Origin: Bdellovibrio bacteriovorus str. Tiberius
GTDB taxonomy: Bacteria; Bdellovibrionota; Bdellovibrionia; Bdellovibrionales; Bdellovibrionaceae
DNA: 64,000 bases
NCBI RefSeq assembly: GCF_000317895.1
Contig: NC_019567.1
Location: 868,001-932,000, forward strand
Direction: 5' to 3'
Positions 34,460-43,138 of the stretch are shown one piece after another. Numbering within the stretch: the first letter of the stretch is position 1; each line of letters opens with the position of its first letter. The notes below the pieces were generated by a model. That model saw only the letters and a program-made list of their open reading frames with translations. It had not been told where the DNA came from and searched no databases. The translations under genes and the position numbers were made by a program.

Positions 34460-36196
34460 ATGTCTGTATACGATCAACTGCCAGAAGGTGTAACACGCGA
34501 AACGATGGACGTGGATGTCCTGATCGTCGGTGGTGGTTCCGCGGGTATGTCCTGCGCATTGCACCTGCAAAATCAAATTCAAAAACACAACGAAGACGTT
34601 GCTGCCGGTAAAAAGCAGGGCGAGCAAATCCCGGAACAGATGATCGTTGTTCTGGAAAAAGCTTCGGAAGTGGGCGCGCACAGTTTCTCGGGCGCGGTTT
34701 TGAATCCGAAGGCTTTGACTGAGCTTATTCCGAACTTCAAAGAAGAAGGCTGCCCGATTGACTCTGAAGTCAAAAAAGATGCGGTTTATTATCTGGGTTC
34801 TGACTTTTCTTTCAAGCTGCCAATCACTCCGCCGCCGTTCCATAACGAAGGCAATTACATTATCTCTCTTTCCAAGTTCAACCGCTGGTTGGGCACAAAG
34901 TGTGAAGAAAAAGGCATCAACATCTTCCCGGGCTTTGCGGCGGTGGAAGCACTGTATGAAGGCGACAAGATCGTCGGCATTCGCACCGGCGACAAGGGTC
35001 GCGATAAACACGGCAATCCAAAGGCGAACTTTGAGCCGGGTCTGATTCTGAAATCCAAAGTTGTGATCTTCGCTGAAGGCACGCGTGGTTCCCTGTTCCA
35101 GAAGGTTGAAAAGAAACTGAATCTGCGCGCAGGTAAAAACAAAGAAGTCTTCGAAGAAGGCGTGAAAGAAATCATCCAGATGCCAGCGGGCACGGTGGAA
35201 GCAGGCCAGGTTATTCATACCATGGGCTTCCCATTGTCCAAATCCATCGGCGGTACTTTCATCTACACCCTTCCAGGGGACAAGATCATCGTGGGCCTGG
35301 TTGCTTACCTTGATACCCAGGATCCTTTGCTGGATCCGCATCGTGAACTGCAAAAACTGAAAACCCATCCGTTCCTGCAAAGCATGCTTAAGGGCGGTAA
35401 AGTCATCGCTTACGGCGGTAAGACCCTGCCTGCGGGCGGCTGGTATTCCATGCCGAAACTGTACGGTAACGGCTTTATGGTCTGCGGTGACTCTGCCAGC
35501 ATGGTGGACGTGCAGAAGCTGAAGGGTATCCACTTGGCGATGAAATCCGGCATGCAGGCGGCGGAAGCCGTTATTGACGGGTTGATCAAGGGTGGCGATT
35601 TCTCTGAGGAAGTGACCAAGGGTTATTCCGACCGTATTGAAGCCGGCTTCGTAAAAGAAGAGCTTTACCGCGTTCGTAACTTCCACCAGGCGCTAAGCAA
35701 GGGGATCGTGGAAAGCATGCCACTGTTGGCCCTGCAAGAGCTGACCGGCGGCCGTGGTCTGCAGGATCCAATGCCGATTGACCATATCGACGCTGAAACC
35801 ACTGAAAAAGTCCTGGATATCTGGGGCCCTTACGGCCTGGATCACGAGGATAACAAGCTTCCAAAACCGGACGGCGAGCTGTTCTTTGATAAGCTATCCA
35901 GTGTTTACCTGACCGGGACCATGCACGACGAAGATTCCCCAAACCACCTTATTTTGAAGGACGGGGATATTTGCCGTACGGTATGTGAGCCTCAGTACAA
36001 ATCACCATGTAATCATTTCTGCCCGGCGGCGGTTTATGAGATGGTGCCGTCTACAAAAGAGGCAGGTAAGAAGGACTTACAAATCAATTATACCAACTGT
36101 ATTCACTGCAAAACTTGTGATATTAAGTGCCCATTCGAAAATATCGAGTGGACCGTTCCTGAAGGGGGCGGTGGACCACAATACCGCGAAACATAG
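34460..36196 (+). CDS. electron-transfer flavoprotein-ubiquinone oxidoreductase
   Basis: A 578-residue ETF-QO. It passes electrons from reduced ETF, fed by fatty-acid and amino-acid dehydrogenases, to the quinone pool at the membrane. The N-terminus holds the FAD motif VLIVGGGSAGMSCALHL; the middle has VVLEKASEVGAHSFSGAVLNPKAL; the C-terminus carries the 4Fe-4S cluster cysteines CIHCKTCDIKCP with IEWTVPEGGGGP. Length and ends match the family, so it is complete. A GGAGAG site precedes the ATG at 34460. The ETF subunits are not in this window. Confidence 0.95.
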   Translation: MSVYDQLPEGVTRETMDVDVLIVGGGSAGMSCALHLQNQIQKHNEDVAAGKKQGEQIPEQMIVVLEKASEVGAHSFSGAVLNPKALTELIPNFKEEGCPIDSEVKKDAVYYLGSDFSFKLPITPPPFHNEGNYIISLSKFNRWLGTKCEEKGINIFPGFAAVEALYEGDKIVGIRTGDKGRDKHGNPKANFEPGLILKSKVVIFAEGTRGSLFQKVEKKLNLRAGKNKEVFEEGVKEIIQMPAGTVEAGQVIHTMGFPLSKSIGGTFIYTLPGDKIIVGLVAYLDTQDPLLDPHRELQKLKTHPFLQSMLKGGKVIAYGGKTLPAGGWYSMPKLYGNGFMVCGDSASMVDVQKLKGIHLAMKSGMQAAEAVIDGLIKGGDFSEEVTKGYSDRIEAGFVKEELYRVRNFHQALSKGIVESMPLLALQELTGGRGLQDPMPIDHIDAETTEKVLDIWGPYGLDHEDNKLPKPDGELFFDKLSSVYLTGTMHDEDSPNHLILKDGDICRTVCEPQYKSPCNHFCPAAVYEMVPSTKEAGKKDLQINYTNCIHCKTCDIKCPFENIEWTVPEGGGGPQYRET

Positions 36197-36210
36197 GAAG
36201 CCTGGCGTTC

Positions 36211-36246
36211 GGACTGGGCTTTCTTAACAAAGGAAAGGCTCAGTCC
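36211..36246 (+). promoter_or_regulatory. hairpin sequestering the ribosome site of the RlmL-like gene
   Basis: A 15-bp stem with one bulge: GGACTGGGC (36211-36219) with GGCTCAGTCC minus one G-U step (36238-36246), then TTTCTT (36220-36225) with AGGAAA (36231-36236), loop AACAA. The whole purine-rich ribosome site AAAGGAAAGG lies inside the stem, two bases from the ATG. A competing stem, AAGCC (36198-36202) with GGCTT (36217-36221), would open it. Confidence 0.65.
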
Positions 36247-36247
36247 C

Positions 36248-37372
36248 ATGCCTCAGTTTTTTGCCTCCACAGCCCGTGGACTTGTTGAACCCCTGGAACT
36301 TGAATTGAAAGAGCTTGGCCTGAAGGTCACAGACCGTTACATCGGTGGTGTGTTCTTCGAAAGCAACTGGGAAGGCTGCTATAAAGCGAACCTTCATTCC
36401 CGTTTGGCCAGCCGTATTCTGAAGCCTGTACTGGATTTCACGGCGTATCAGCCGGAAGAACTGTACAGCCAGATTCTTCGTCACGATTTCACCAAATACA
36501 TCAAACCGAATCAGACGATCTCCATCGACGCCAGCGTCAATGAATCCAAAATGCGTGACCAGCGTTTTGTGGCGATGAAAGTCAAAGACGCTATCGTCGA
36601 TCAGTTCCGCGAAAAATTCGGCGTGCGCCCGGATGTTGATAACACCAACCCGGATCTGCGCATTCACGTGCGCGCGATCAAAAATCAGTTCAACATCGCG
36701 ATCGACACTTCCGGTGACAGCTTGTTCAAGCGTGGTTACCGCAAAGAAGTCGGCGAAGCTCCATTGAAAGAAAACCTGGCAGCGGGTCTGCTGCGTTTGT
36801 CCGAGTGGGACCGTCAAAGCCCGCTGGTGGATTTCATGTGCGGTTCCGGGACATTCCTGATTGAAGCTGCGATGATGTCCATGAACATTGCTCCTGGTAT
36901 CAACCGCAAAGGTTTTGGTTTCCAGAACTGGTTGAACTATGAAGAAGAAACCTGGGAAAAAGTGATCCAGGAGGCTATGGACGCTGAAAAAGAAGAACTT
37001 GATTTCAAGTTCTATGGCTTTGATATCGACAAGCGCGTTTTGATGAATGCGAAAGACAACGCCAAGCGTGCCGGTGTTGACGAAGTTATCGAATTCAAAA
37101 AAGAATCCGTGGCGACTGTGGAGCCACCGGTTGAAAAAGGTCTGATCATCGTGAATCCGCCTTATGGCGCGCGTATCGGTGATGAAGACAACCTGCGTGA
37201 CGTGTACCGTGACCTGAGCTTCACCATGAAGCACAGATTCAAGGGCTGGGACGCATGGATCCTTTCCGGCAACAAAGAGCTGATCGCGGATTTGAAACTG
37301 AAATCCACGCGCAAGCACTTCGTGTTCAACGGCAATATCGAATGCCGCTTCCTTAAATACTCCATGTTCTAA
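36248..37372 (+). CDS. THUMP-domain rRNA methyltransferase (RlmL-N/YpsC-like)
   Basis: A 374-residue SAM-dependent RNA methyltransferase. The N-terminal region (FFASTARGLVEPLELELKELGL; DLRIHVRAIKNQFNIAIDTSG) is a ferredoxin-like plus THUMP RNA-binding module; the catalytic part has VDFMCGSGTFLIEAAMM and the NPPYG motif of N2-guanine or N6-adenine methylases. RlmL makes m2G2445 in 23S rRNA; this is the single-domain form. Translation may be controlled by the hairpin covering its ribosome site. Confidence 0.9.
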   Translation: MPQFFASTARGLVEPLELELKELGLKVTDRYIGGVFFESNWEGCYKANLHSRLASRILKPVLDFTAYQPEELYSQILRHDFTKYIKPNQTISIDASVNESKMRDQRFVAMKVKDAIVDQFREKFGVRPDVDNTNPDLRIHVRAIKNQFNIAIDTSGDSLFKRGYRKEVGEAPLKENLAAGLLRLSEWDRQSPLVDFMCGSGTFLIEAAMMSMNIAPGINRKGFGFQNWLNYEEETWEKVIQEAMDAEKEELDFKFYGFDIDKRVLMNAKDNAKRAGVDEVIEFKKESVATVEPPVEKGLIIVNPPYGARIGDEDNLRDVYRDLSFTMKHRFKGWDAWILSGNKELIADLKLKSTRKHFVFNGNIECRFLKYSMF

Positions 37373-37389
37373 GGAATAAAGGGGGGGAT

Positions 37390-37785
37390 ATGAAACTGCT
37401 TTTGGCTTTGTTGCTGCTTGTGCCGGTTTCGGCGATGGCGGGACTGACTTCCAAGGATGTGTATCAGAAAATCGACTGCCGTCTGTTGAATGACGGCGTG
37501 TTGCTGAAAACACATTCGGAATACATGATGAATGTTAAAACCGATATTGGTTATGCGAAATTTTCGCAGATCCAGTTCGGCGATGAAGCGCTGAAGATTC
37601 AGTATCAGCTGTTCATCGAGGATGACATTAATGGGGCGATCCCGGAATCGTTGATCTTTTTGCAGAACCTGATGATCGGCGAAACAGAGTCTTCTGTTGA
37701 GATTTCCGGTCAGAAGGTCAGTTGGGTCAAGTCGACATTGAAGGGTTTCGCCGTTCAGTGTGAGTTGGCTGAACCGATCCAGTAA
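37390..37785 (+). CDS. small secreted protein of unknown function
   Basis: A 131-residue protein with a signal peptide (MKLLLALLLLVPVSAMA) and a mature part rich in alternating beta-strand residues, with two cysteines, one near each end (KIDCRLL and AVQCELA). Not recognised. A strong AAGGGGGGG site precedes the ATG. It starts 17 bases after the RlmL-like stop. The next gene encodes a secreted protein of the same size and Cys layout, so the two may be distant relatives. Confidence 0.65.
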   Translation: MKLLLALLLLVPVSAMAGLTSKDVYQKIDCRLLNDGVLLKTHSEYMMNVKTDIGYAKFSQIQFGDEALKIQYQLFIEDDINGAIPESLIFLQNLMIGETESSVEISGQKVSWVKSTLKGFAVQCELAEPIQ

Positions 37786-37825
37786 TTGATTTATTTTTTT
37801 GCAGTACGTTTATTTGGAGTAAAAG

Positions 37826-38200
37826 ATGAAAAAGTTGATGTTGGCGTTGGCAGCACCCTTGTTGTTCTCTGTACCTTCCTTGGCGGCTAAGAAGTTTTCC
37901 TGTCAGGGCCTGACGGAAGAACAGGTTCCGGTGTCTATCACGGTTTCTGTTGATGTGAATGACTATGCTGAAGTGAAGTTTTCCAGTGCAGACTTTGAAA
38001 ACAGCTGGGTGGGGGAGCACACACGCCTGTACCGCACTATCGGTGGCATGACCAAGCTGACAACAGCTTTGGGTGATCGCACAGAGTACTTTGTGAAACT
38101 GGAAGTGGCTGACAACGGTCAGGGCACTTTGGAGTATGAAGAGAACGATTCCGGCTGGGAATATTTCGCTTCAGCCCGCGTTCAGTGCACCCGTCAATAG
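37826..38200 (+). CDS. small secreted protein of unknown function
   Basis: A 124-residue protein with a signal peptide (MKKLMLALAAPLLFSVPSLA). The mature part alternates like a beta sandwich and holds two cysteines, near the start (KFSCQG) and at the end (RVQCTR), as in its upstream neighbour. Not recognised. TTGGAG precedes the ATG. It is followed by a strong terminator, so it likely closes the transcript with the 37390 gene. Confidence 0.65.
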   Translation: MKKLMLALAAPLLFSVPSLAAKKFSCQGLTEEQVPVSITVSVDVNDYAEVKFSSADFENSWVGEHTRLYRTIGGMTKLTTALGDRTEYFVKLEVADNGQGTLEYEENDSGWEYFASARVQCTRQ

Positions 38201-38205
38201 ACAAT

Positions 38206-38237
38206 AAAAAAACCGAGGCTTGTAACCTCGGTTTTTT
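38206..38237. terminator. bidirectional terminator
   Basis: AAAAACCGAGG pairs with CCTCGGTTTTT around a short loop, with A- and T-runs on both sides, between two convergent transcripts. Confidence 0.9.
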
Positions 38238-38260
38238 GTTTTTTAAGTCGTGTGATTTAA

Positions 38261-38626
38261 TTAGAACGGTTTGTTGATCGCAAAGATCGCTGCCGTGGTT
38301 CCCAGAACCAAAAGCAGGATGGCAATCGGCCATCCGATATAGCCTTTTCTTTTCACCAAAGAAACCGCCAGACCCAAAAGCATCCAGATGATCAGCTTGC
38401 CGTACAACCAGCCCGGCATTGCGCCCATGATGCCGAGTTTCGCCATCATTCCGAAGCCGCCGATCAAAAGCAGCATCAAGCCCAGGCCATGAGTCACAAA
38501 TGTCATGATGCGAGCTTGTTTGGTCAAAGTCACTTTGGCATAGTTCGCCACCAGCAGGCCGCCCAATCCGAAGAACAGGGTCATCAAACCCAGGAAGTGC
38601 ATGATTTTATAAAACTGATATGTCAT
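38261..38626 (-). CDS. small integral membrane protein
   Basis: A 121-residue protein with four predicted transmembrane helices (IMHFLGLMTLFFGLGGLLVANY; IMTFVTHGLGLMLLLIGGFGMMA; LIIWMLLGLAVSLV; PIAILLLVLGTTAAIFAI). The family is not assigned; the pattern recalls small YeaQ/SirB2-like membrane proteins, without certainty. AAGGAGACC precedes the ATG. It lies 15 bases downstream of lpxD on the same strand, so is probably in its operon. Confidence 0.7.
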   Translation of the reverse strand: MTYQFYKIMHFLGLMTLFFGLGGLLVANYAKVTLTKQARIMTFVTHGLGLMLLLIGGFGMMAKLGIMGAMPGWLYGKLIIWMLLGLAVSLVKRKGYIGWPIAILLLVLGTTAAIFAINKPF

Positions 38627-38641
38627 TGAGGGGTCTCCTTG

Positions 38642-39688
38642 TTATTCGTCTTTCAGGCCCAGGTGTTTGATTACGCGGGATACGTCTTTGCGCAGTCGCG
38701 TAAGGTGGGTTTTGTTAGTCAGGGTTTTCAGGGCGTCACGCAGTGGCTCCAGCGGGTAGCCGCCGTATTGACCAGGCTCGGTCAGGTTGTAAGTCACTGC
38801 GCCACGGCCTGCGATAATAATGCGGTCGCCGACAGTGATGTGGTCTGAAACGGCCACTTCGCCACCGAACATGCAGTTGTTACCAACTTTGCTGGAACCG
38901 GCGATGCTGAATTTTGCCGCCATCACGTTGTTTTCGCCGATGATCACGTTGTGGGCGATATGACAGAAGTTATCCATCTTGGTGCCGTTACCGATGCGGG
39001 TTTCAGTCAAAGCAGCGCGGTCAATGGCGCAGTTCGCACCCAGCTCCACGTTGTTGCCGATAACCACGCGGCCGATCTGCGGGATCTTTTTTTGAGTGCC
39101 GTCTTTTTGCATGGCAAAGGCGAATCCGTCCGAACCAATGGTGGTGTGCGGATGGATTTCGCAATGAGATCCCAAAACGCAGTGGGACCCGACAAAGACA
39201 TGGGGATGCAACAGGGTGTGATCGCCGATTTCCGCGTGGGATTCCACCAAGGTGTGAGCACCGATGGTTGCGCCGTCGCCGATCTTGGCATGTTCGCCGA
39301 TGACCACATAAGGACCCAGGCCGACATTTTTACCCAAGTGGGCCGTTTCGTGAACGATCGCCGTCGGGTGGATTTTCGTCGCCTGATTGAAACGGTTCAT
39401 CTTGCCGTCAAATAGTGGAAGAATCGCGGCCATGCCCAGCTGAACAGAACCCGCAGTGAAGAAGGCGGCCGTGCTGTCCGTCGGAACGGTCAGGGATTTG
39501 TGAGCCACGATAATCGGGGCCTGGGCTTTCAGTGCCAGAGCCAGTTGATCCGGCTTGGACACAAAAACCAGACTTTCAGAATCGCACTGTTCAGGGGGAA
39601 GAACCTTCGATGCTACGGCGGAAAGTGGGCCGGAGACGAAGTTCAAATCGGAAGAATTTAACTCTTTAATGACTTCTGCTGTGATCAT
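38642..39688 (-). CDS. lpxD: UDP-3-O-acylglucosamine N-acyltransferase
   Basis: A 348-residue LpxD. It adds the amide-linked fatty acid to UDP-3-O-acyl-glucosamine in lipid A synthesis, using acyl-ACP. The N-terminal uridine-binding domain is followed by a left-handed beta helix of hexapeptide repeats from [34 protein letters not shown] onward, and the conserved [16 protein letters not shown] block with the catalytic His. The ATG at 39688 follows GCGAGGC; the longer frame to 39709 adds only seven residues. lpxA/lpxC are not in this window, so this may be one of several LpxD-like proteins. Confidence 0.92.
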   Translation of the reverse strand: MITAEVIKELNSSDLNFVSGPLSAVASKVLPPEQCDSESLVFVSKPDQLALALKAQAPIIVAHKSLTVPTDSTAAFFTAGSVQLGMAAILPLFDGKMNRFNQATKIHPTAIVHETAHLGKNVGLGPYVVIGEHAKIGDGATIGAHTLVESHAEIGDHTLLHPHVFVGSHCVLGSHCEIHPHTTIGSDGFAFAMQKDGTQKKIPQIGRVVIGNNVELGANCAIDRAALTETRIGNGTKMDNFCHIAHNVIIGENNVMAAKFSIAGSSKVGNNCMFGGEVAVSDHITVGDRIIIAGRGAVTYNLTEPGQYGGYPLEPLRDALKTLTNKTHLTRLRKDVSRVIKHLGLKDE

Positions 39689-39814
39689 AGTGATGCCTCG
39701 CGCTAACACTTTACTATTATTTTTTTGATGTCAAGACACTGGGTGATAGTATAAAGCTGCTTATATAGACACTTTTTGATTCTTTCTCACCTTTAATTTT
39801 GGAGAGGAAACGCG

Positions 39815-40432
39815 ATGGCGAAAAAGGCAGCAAAAAAGGAAGCACCTGCGGCAAAGAAAACGGCGAAGCCTGTGGCGAAAAAAGCCCCGGCGAAGGCAGC
39901 CCCTGTGAAGGCGGCAAAACCTGCCAAGCCGGCTGCGAAATCTGCTGCTAAGCCTGTGGCAAAAGCTGCTCCGAAGCCAGTTGCAAAACCGGTAAAAGAA
40001 GTTAAAGCGGCCAAAGCTCCGGTAAAAAAAGAAGCTGCCGCTCCGGTAAAACCAGTCAAAGCTGAAAAAGCAGCGCCTGCTCCGAAAGCGGCGAAAGCTG
40101 AAAAAGCTCCGAAGGCAGAAAAGCCAGAGAGAAAATTGAAGCTGGTTGAAGATGCTCCGGCGGTTGTTGCTGAAGCTCCGAAAAAAGAAAAAAAGGTCAA
40201 AATCGACAAAACCGGAATGTCTGATGATCAGGTGAAATGGCACGAACTTCATGAGAAGTACAAAGTCATGAAAGCCCCGAACTATAGCATTTCTGGCCAA
40301 TTCGAGGCGAAAACTCCACTGCAGCACAAAATCTTCGGCTGGGGTTTCATCCTTTCCAATGAATACGATCGCTTGGAAGTCCTTTTTGAGGACGGAAAAC
40401 GCATGCTGATCAGCAATAGAAAGCTGTCTTAA
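39815..40432 (+). CDS. Lys/Ala/Pro-rich protein with C-terminal Tudor-like domain
   Basis: A 205-residue protein in two parts. Residues 1-105 are histone H1-like low complexity of the KAPAKKAA/KPVAK type. Residues about 130-205 form a compact domain: VKWHELHEKYKVMKAPN and then LQHKIFGWGFILSNEYDRLEVLFEDGKRMLISNRKL. That pattern (H-x-x-FGxGxI, VxFxDGxKxL) resembles the Tudor-like C-terminal domain of PcrA/UvrD helicases, which binds RNA polymerase. A nucleoid- or polymerase-associated role is inferred. TTTGGAGAGG precedes the ATG. Confidence 0.75.
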   Translation: MAKKAAKKEAPAAKKTAKPVAKKAPAKAAPVKAAKPAKPAAKSAAKPVAKAAPKPVAKPVKEVKAAKAPVKKEAAAPVKPVKAEKAAPAPKAAKAEKAPKAEKPERKLKLVEDAPAVVAEAPKKEKKVKIDKTGMSDDQVKWHELHEKYKVMKAPNYSISGQFEAKTPLQHKIFGWGFILSNEYDRLEVLFEDGKRMLISNRKLS

Positions 40433-40449
40433 GTAAGTCCAAAACTCAT

Positions 40450-40495
40450 GTTTCGGGGTGCGATGGGCAGAAAACTATTGCAAGGCCCCGGAAAC
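40450..40495 (+). other. long-loop hairpin before infA
   Basis: GTTTCGGGG (40450-40458) pairs with CCCCGGAAAC (40486-40495) with one bulged G around a 27-base loop. The 3' arm lies inside the infA promoter spacer; it may also be the 3' end structure of the upstream transcript. Confidence 0.4.
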
Positions 40496-40506
40496 TGACC
40501 TAGAAA
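40478..40506 (+). promoter_or_regulatory. promoter for infA, near-leaderless
   Basis: TTGCAA (40478-40483), exactly 17 bases, TAGAAA (40501-40506). The expected transcription start, 6-8 bases on, is only about 2-4 bases before the infA ATG at 40516. Confidence 0.5.
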
Positions 40507-40515
40507 TTTATCTGC

Positions 40516-40734
40516 ATGGCAAAAGACGATTTGGTACAAATTGACGGAAAAGTGATCGACGCCCTAGCGGGTGGTCTATACAAAATTGAACTTGATAATA
40601 AAGTTATCATTAACGCAAAACTTTGCGGAAAAATGAGACGCTTTAATATCCGCGTGGTTGTTGGTGACCGTGTGAGCGTAGGGGTTTCTCCTTACGACCC
40701 ATCTCACGGCTTGATCCAATTCCGTCATAAATAA
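40516..40734 (+). CDS. infA: translation initiation factor IF-1
   Basis: A 72-residue IF-1, the OB-fold factor that blocks the ribosomal A site during initiation and assists IF-2 and IF-3. It matches the family along its length: DDLVQIDGKVIDAL, YKIELDNKVIINAKLCGKMRRFNIRVVVGDRVSVGVSPYDPSHGLIQFRHK. No ribosome site precedes the ATG (ACCTAGAAATTTATCTGC), and the promoter is so close that the message may be leaderless. tex follows 47 bases later. Confidence 0.97.
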   Translation: MAKDDLVQIDGKVIDALAGGLYKIELDNKVIINAKLCGKMRRFNIRVVVGDRVSVGVSPYDPSHGLIQFRHK

Positions 40735-40781
40735 TACCGATTTAATTCCTTCTAACATTTCCAATTAAATCTAGAGGTTCT

Positions 40782-43124
40782 ATGGATCAGGCTCTTCAGA
40801 GTTATTTGGCTCGTATTGCTCCAACCGTTACCGCAAAGTCAGCACAGGCTGTGATCGAACTGGCGGCAGAAGGGGCAACCGTTCCGTTCATCGCACGTTA
40901 CCGTAAAGAGAAAACCGGCAATTTGGACGAGGTTCAAATTCGCGCGGTTATCGAAGGTCACGAAACTTTCAACGAAATCGTCAAGCGTAAGGCGTTCCTG
41001 ATTAAAGAAATCGGCGAACAAAACAACCTGACGGCAGAAATCCAGAAGCGTATCGAGCTTTCCTGGGATTTGGGCGAGTTGGAAGAAATCTACAAACCAT
41101 TCAAAAAGAAAAAGAAAACCAAAGCGACCATCGCACGCGAAGCGGGCCTGGAACCTTTGGCAAACTGGATCTGGGATATGGGTCATGGCACGATCAAAGA
41201 CGATCAGACCATGGAGATGAAGGCGAAAAACTTCCTCAATCCAACTGCAAAAATCGCGACTTACGAAGAAGCGCTTAAAGGCGCTCAGGACATCATCGTT
41301 GAGAGAATCGCCAATGATGCCGATCTTCGTGCCATGGTGGCGAAAAACTACAACGACAGCGGTCGTGTGGTTGCCAAAGCGGCAAAAGGCTACAAAGCAA
41401 ACTCCAAGTACGAAATGTACAAGGAATTTGAAGAGCCGGTTAAGAACCTTCTGGATGCAAAAAACAATCACCGCTATCTGGCGATGAGACGTGGCTGGCA
41501 GGAAGAAGAGCTGACCGTTGACGTTAAAGGCGACGACGAAGCTATCTTGAAATCCTATGAAAACTTCGCGACATCCACTCCGGACAATGCGATCGGCGAT
41601 TACCTGAAGCAGTGTGCTCGTCTGGCATTGAACGTTTACGTTCTTCCTTCTGTTGTGAACGAAGTTCACCGTCAGTTGAAAGAAAAAGCGGATCAGGATG
41701 CGATCACGGTCTTTGCTGAAAACGTGCGTAAGCTTTTGCTGGCTTCCCCGTACGGGCCAAAATGTGTATTGGGCGTGGATCCTGGTTTAAGAACGGGCTG
41801 TAAAGTGGCTCTGATCGACAAATCCGGTGCATTCATTTCTCACACGGTTCTTTACACTTTGGGTGATGATGCTGACAGAAAAGCCAAAGTTCTGTTCGGC
41901 GACGTGATGAAGCAGATTCAGATCGAGGCTATCGCCGTGGGTAACGGAACTGCCGGTCGTGAGACTGAAGCCTTCCTGAAGAAAGTCCTGAAAGACCTGG
42001 GTAAAAACATCCCGGTTGTGATGGTATCTGAGTCCGGAGCTTCCGTGTACTCGGCTTCTGAAGTGGCTCGTGAAGAGTTCCCGGATTTGGACGTGACTGT
42101 AAAAGGTGCGATCTCTATCGCGCGTCGTTTGCAGGATCCGTTGGCAGAGCTGGTTAAAGTTGATCCTAAATCCATCGGCGTTGGTCAGTACCAGCACGAC
42201 GTGAATCAGTCCCAGTTGAAAAAATCCCTGGAAGCAGTGGTTGAGTCCTGCGTGAATAACGTGGGCGTAGACGTGAACACAGCTTCAGCAGCGCTTCTTT
42301 CCCACGTGGCGGGTATTGGCCCGGCATTGGCGAAAGGGATCGTTGAGGCCCGCAAGAAGACCTTGTTCAACGACCGTACTGAGCTTTTGAAAATTCCCAA
42401 GTTCTCTGCAAAAGTTTTCGAACAAGCTGCAGGTTTCCTGAGAATTCCTCAAAGCAAACAGGTTCTGGATTCCACAGGTATTCACCCTGAGCGTTACCAG
42501 GCGGTGACGGACATGGCGAAAGACCTGGGCGTGTCTTTGTCCGATGTTATCGGTGAAGGTGCAAAAAAACTGGTTTCCCAAAGAACCAAATGGGCTCAAT
42601 TGGTGGGTGAATTCACCTTTGATGACATCGTAAAAGAGCTTGAAAAACCAGGCCGCGATCCGCGTGATCCGTTCAAGGTGTTCCAGTTCCGTGATGACAT
42701 CATGGAAGTGAAGGATCTGACTGAAGGCATGATCTGCCCGGGTATCGTGACTAACGTGACTAATTTTGGTGCGTTTGTGGATATCGGTGTTCACCAGGAT
42801 GGTCTGGTGCATATCTCTGCATTGTCTCACAAGTTCGTGGATGATCCTCGTAAAGTGGTGAACCCTGGTGACCATGTGACAGTAAAGGTTCTGAAAGTGG
42901 ATGTGGTTAAAAACCAGATCTCTTTGACGATGAAGATGGACGATGCTCCGGAAGCTTCCGCACCTCGTGGTGAAAGACGTCCGGAAAACCGTGGTGCTTC
43001 CCGCCCAATGGGTCAGGGTCAGCGTCCGCCGGCAGGAAAACCTGCACAGGCTCCAATGAAACCTGCAAACCCGTTTAACAACCCGTTTGCAGCTTTGATG
43101 AATGTTCCGACTAATAAGAAATAA
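40782..43124 (+). CDS. tex: Tex family RNA-binding transcription accessory protein
   Basis: A 780-residue Tex homologue. Order: N-terminal helical region (VPFIARYRKEKTGNLDEVQIR), a YqgF/RNase H-like domain (VLGVDPGLRTGCKVALID), the HhH block (NVGVDVNTASAALLSHVAGIGPALAKGIVEAR) and a C-terminal S1 RNA-binding domain (GMICPGIVTNVTNFGAFVDIGVHQDGLVHIS). The last 55 residues are Pro/Arg/Gly-rich and probably disordered. Tex binds nucleic acid and affects transcription. TAGAGG precedes the ATG. A 31-codon basic gene follows after 14 bases. Confidence 0.95.
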   Translation: MDQALQSYLARIAPTVTAKSAQAVIELAAEGATVPFIARYRKEKTGNLDEVQIRAVIEGHETFNEIVKRKAFLIKEIGEQNNLTAEIQKRIELSWDLGELEEIYKPFKKKKKTKATIAREAGLEPLANWIWDMGHGTIKDDQTMEMKAKNFLNPTAKIATYEEALKGAQDIIVERIANDADLRAMVAKNYNDSGRVVAKAAKGYKANSKYEMYKEFEEPVKNLLDAKNNHRYLAMRRGWQEEELTVDVKGDDEAILKSYENFATSTPDNAIGDYLKQCARLALNVYVLPSVVNEVHRQLKEKADQDAITVFAENVRKLLLASPYGPKCVLGVDPGLRTGCKVALIDKSGAFISHTVLYTLGDDADRKAKVLFGDVMKQIQIEAIAVGNGTAGRETEAFLKKVLKDLGKNIPVVMVSESGASVYSASEVAREEFPDLDVTVKGAISIARRLQDPLAELVKVDPKSIGVGQYQHDVNQSQLKKSLEAVVESCVNNVGVDVNTASAALLSHVAGIGPALAKGIVEARKKTLFNDRTELLKIPKFSAKVFEQAAGFLRIPQSKQVLDSTGIHPERYQAVTDMAKDLGVSLSDVIGEGAKKLVSQRTKWAQLVGEFTFDDIVKELEKPGRDPRDPFKVFQFRDDIMEVKDLTEGMICPGIVTNVTNFGAFVDIGVHQDGLVHISALSHKFVDDPRKVVNPGDHVTVKVLKVDVVKNQISLTMKMDDAPEASAPRGERRPENRGASRPMGQGQRPPAGKPAQAPMKPANPFNNPFAALMNVPTNKK

Positions 43125-43138
43125 CAAGGAGAACTAAA

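Noticed and set aside
34382-37513. Long antisense frames of 434 and 429 codons across ETF-QO and the RlmL-like gene
   Set aside because: Both lie opposite well-identified genes, and their translations are rich in Phe, His and Arg without domain structure, as shadows of high-bias genes are.
40740-40770. AT inverted repeat ATTTAATT/AATTAAAT before tex
   Set aside because: Perfect over 8 bases but wholly A/T with a 15-base loop; too weak and too likely by chance to call.
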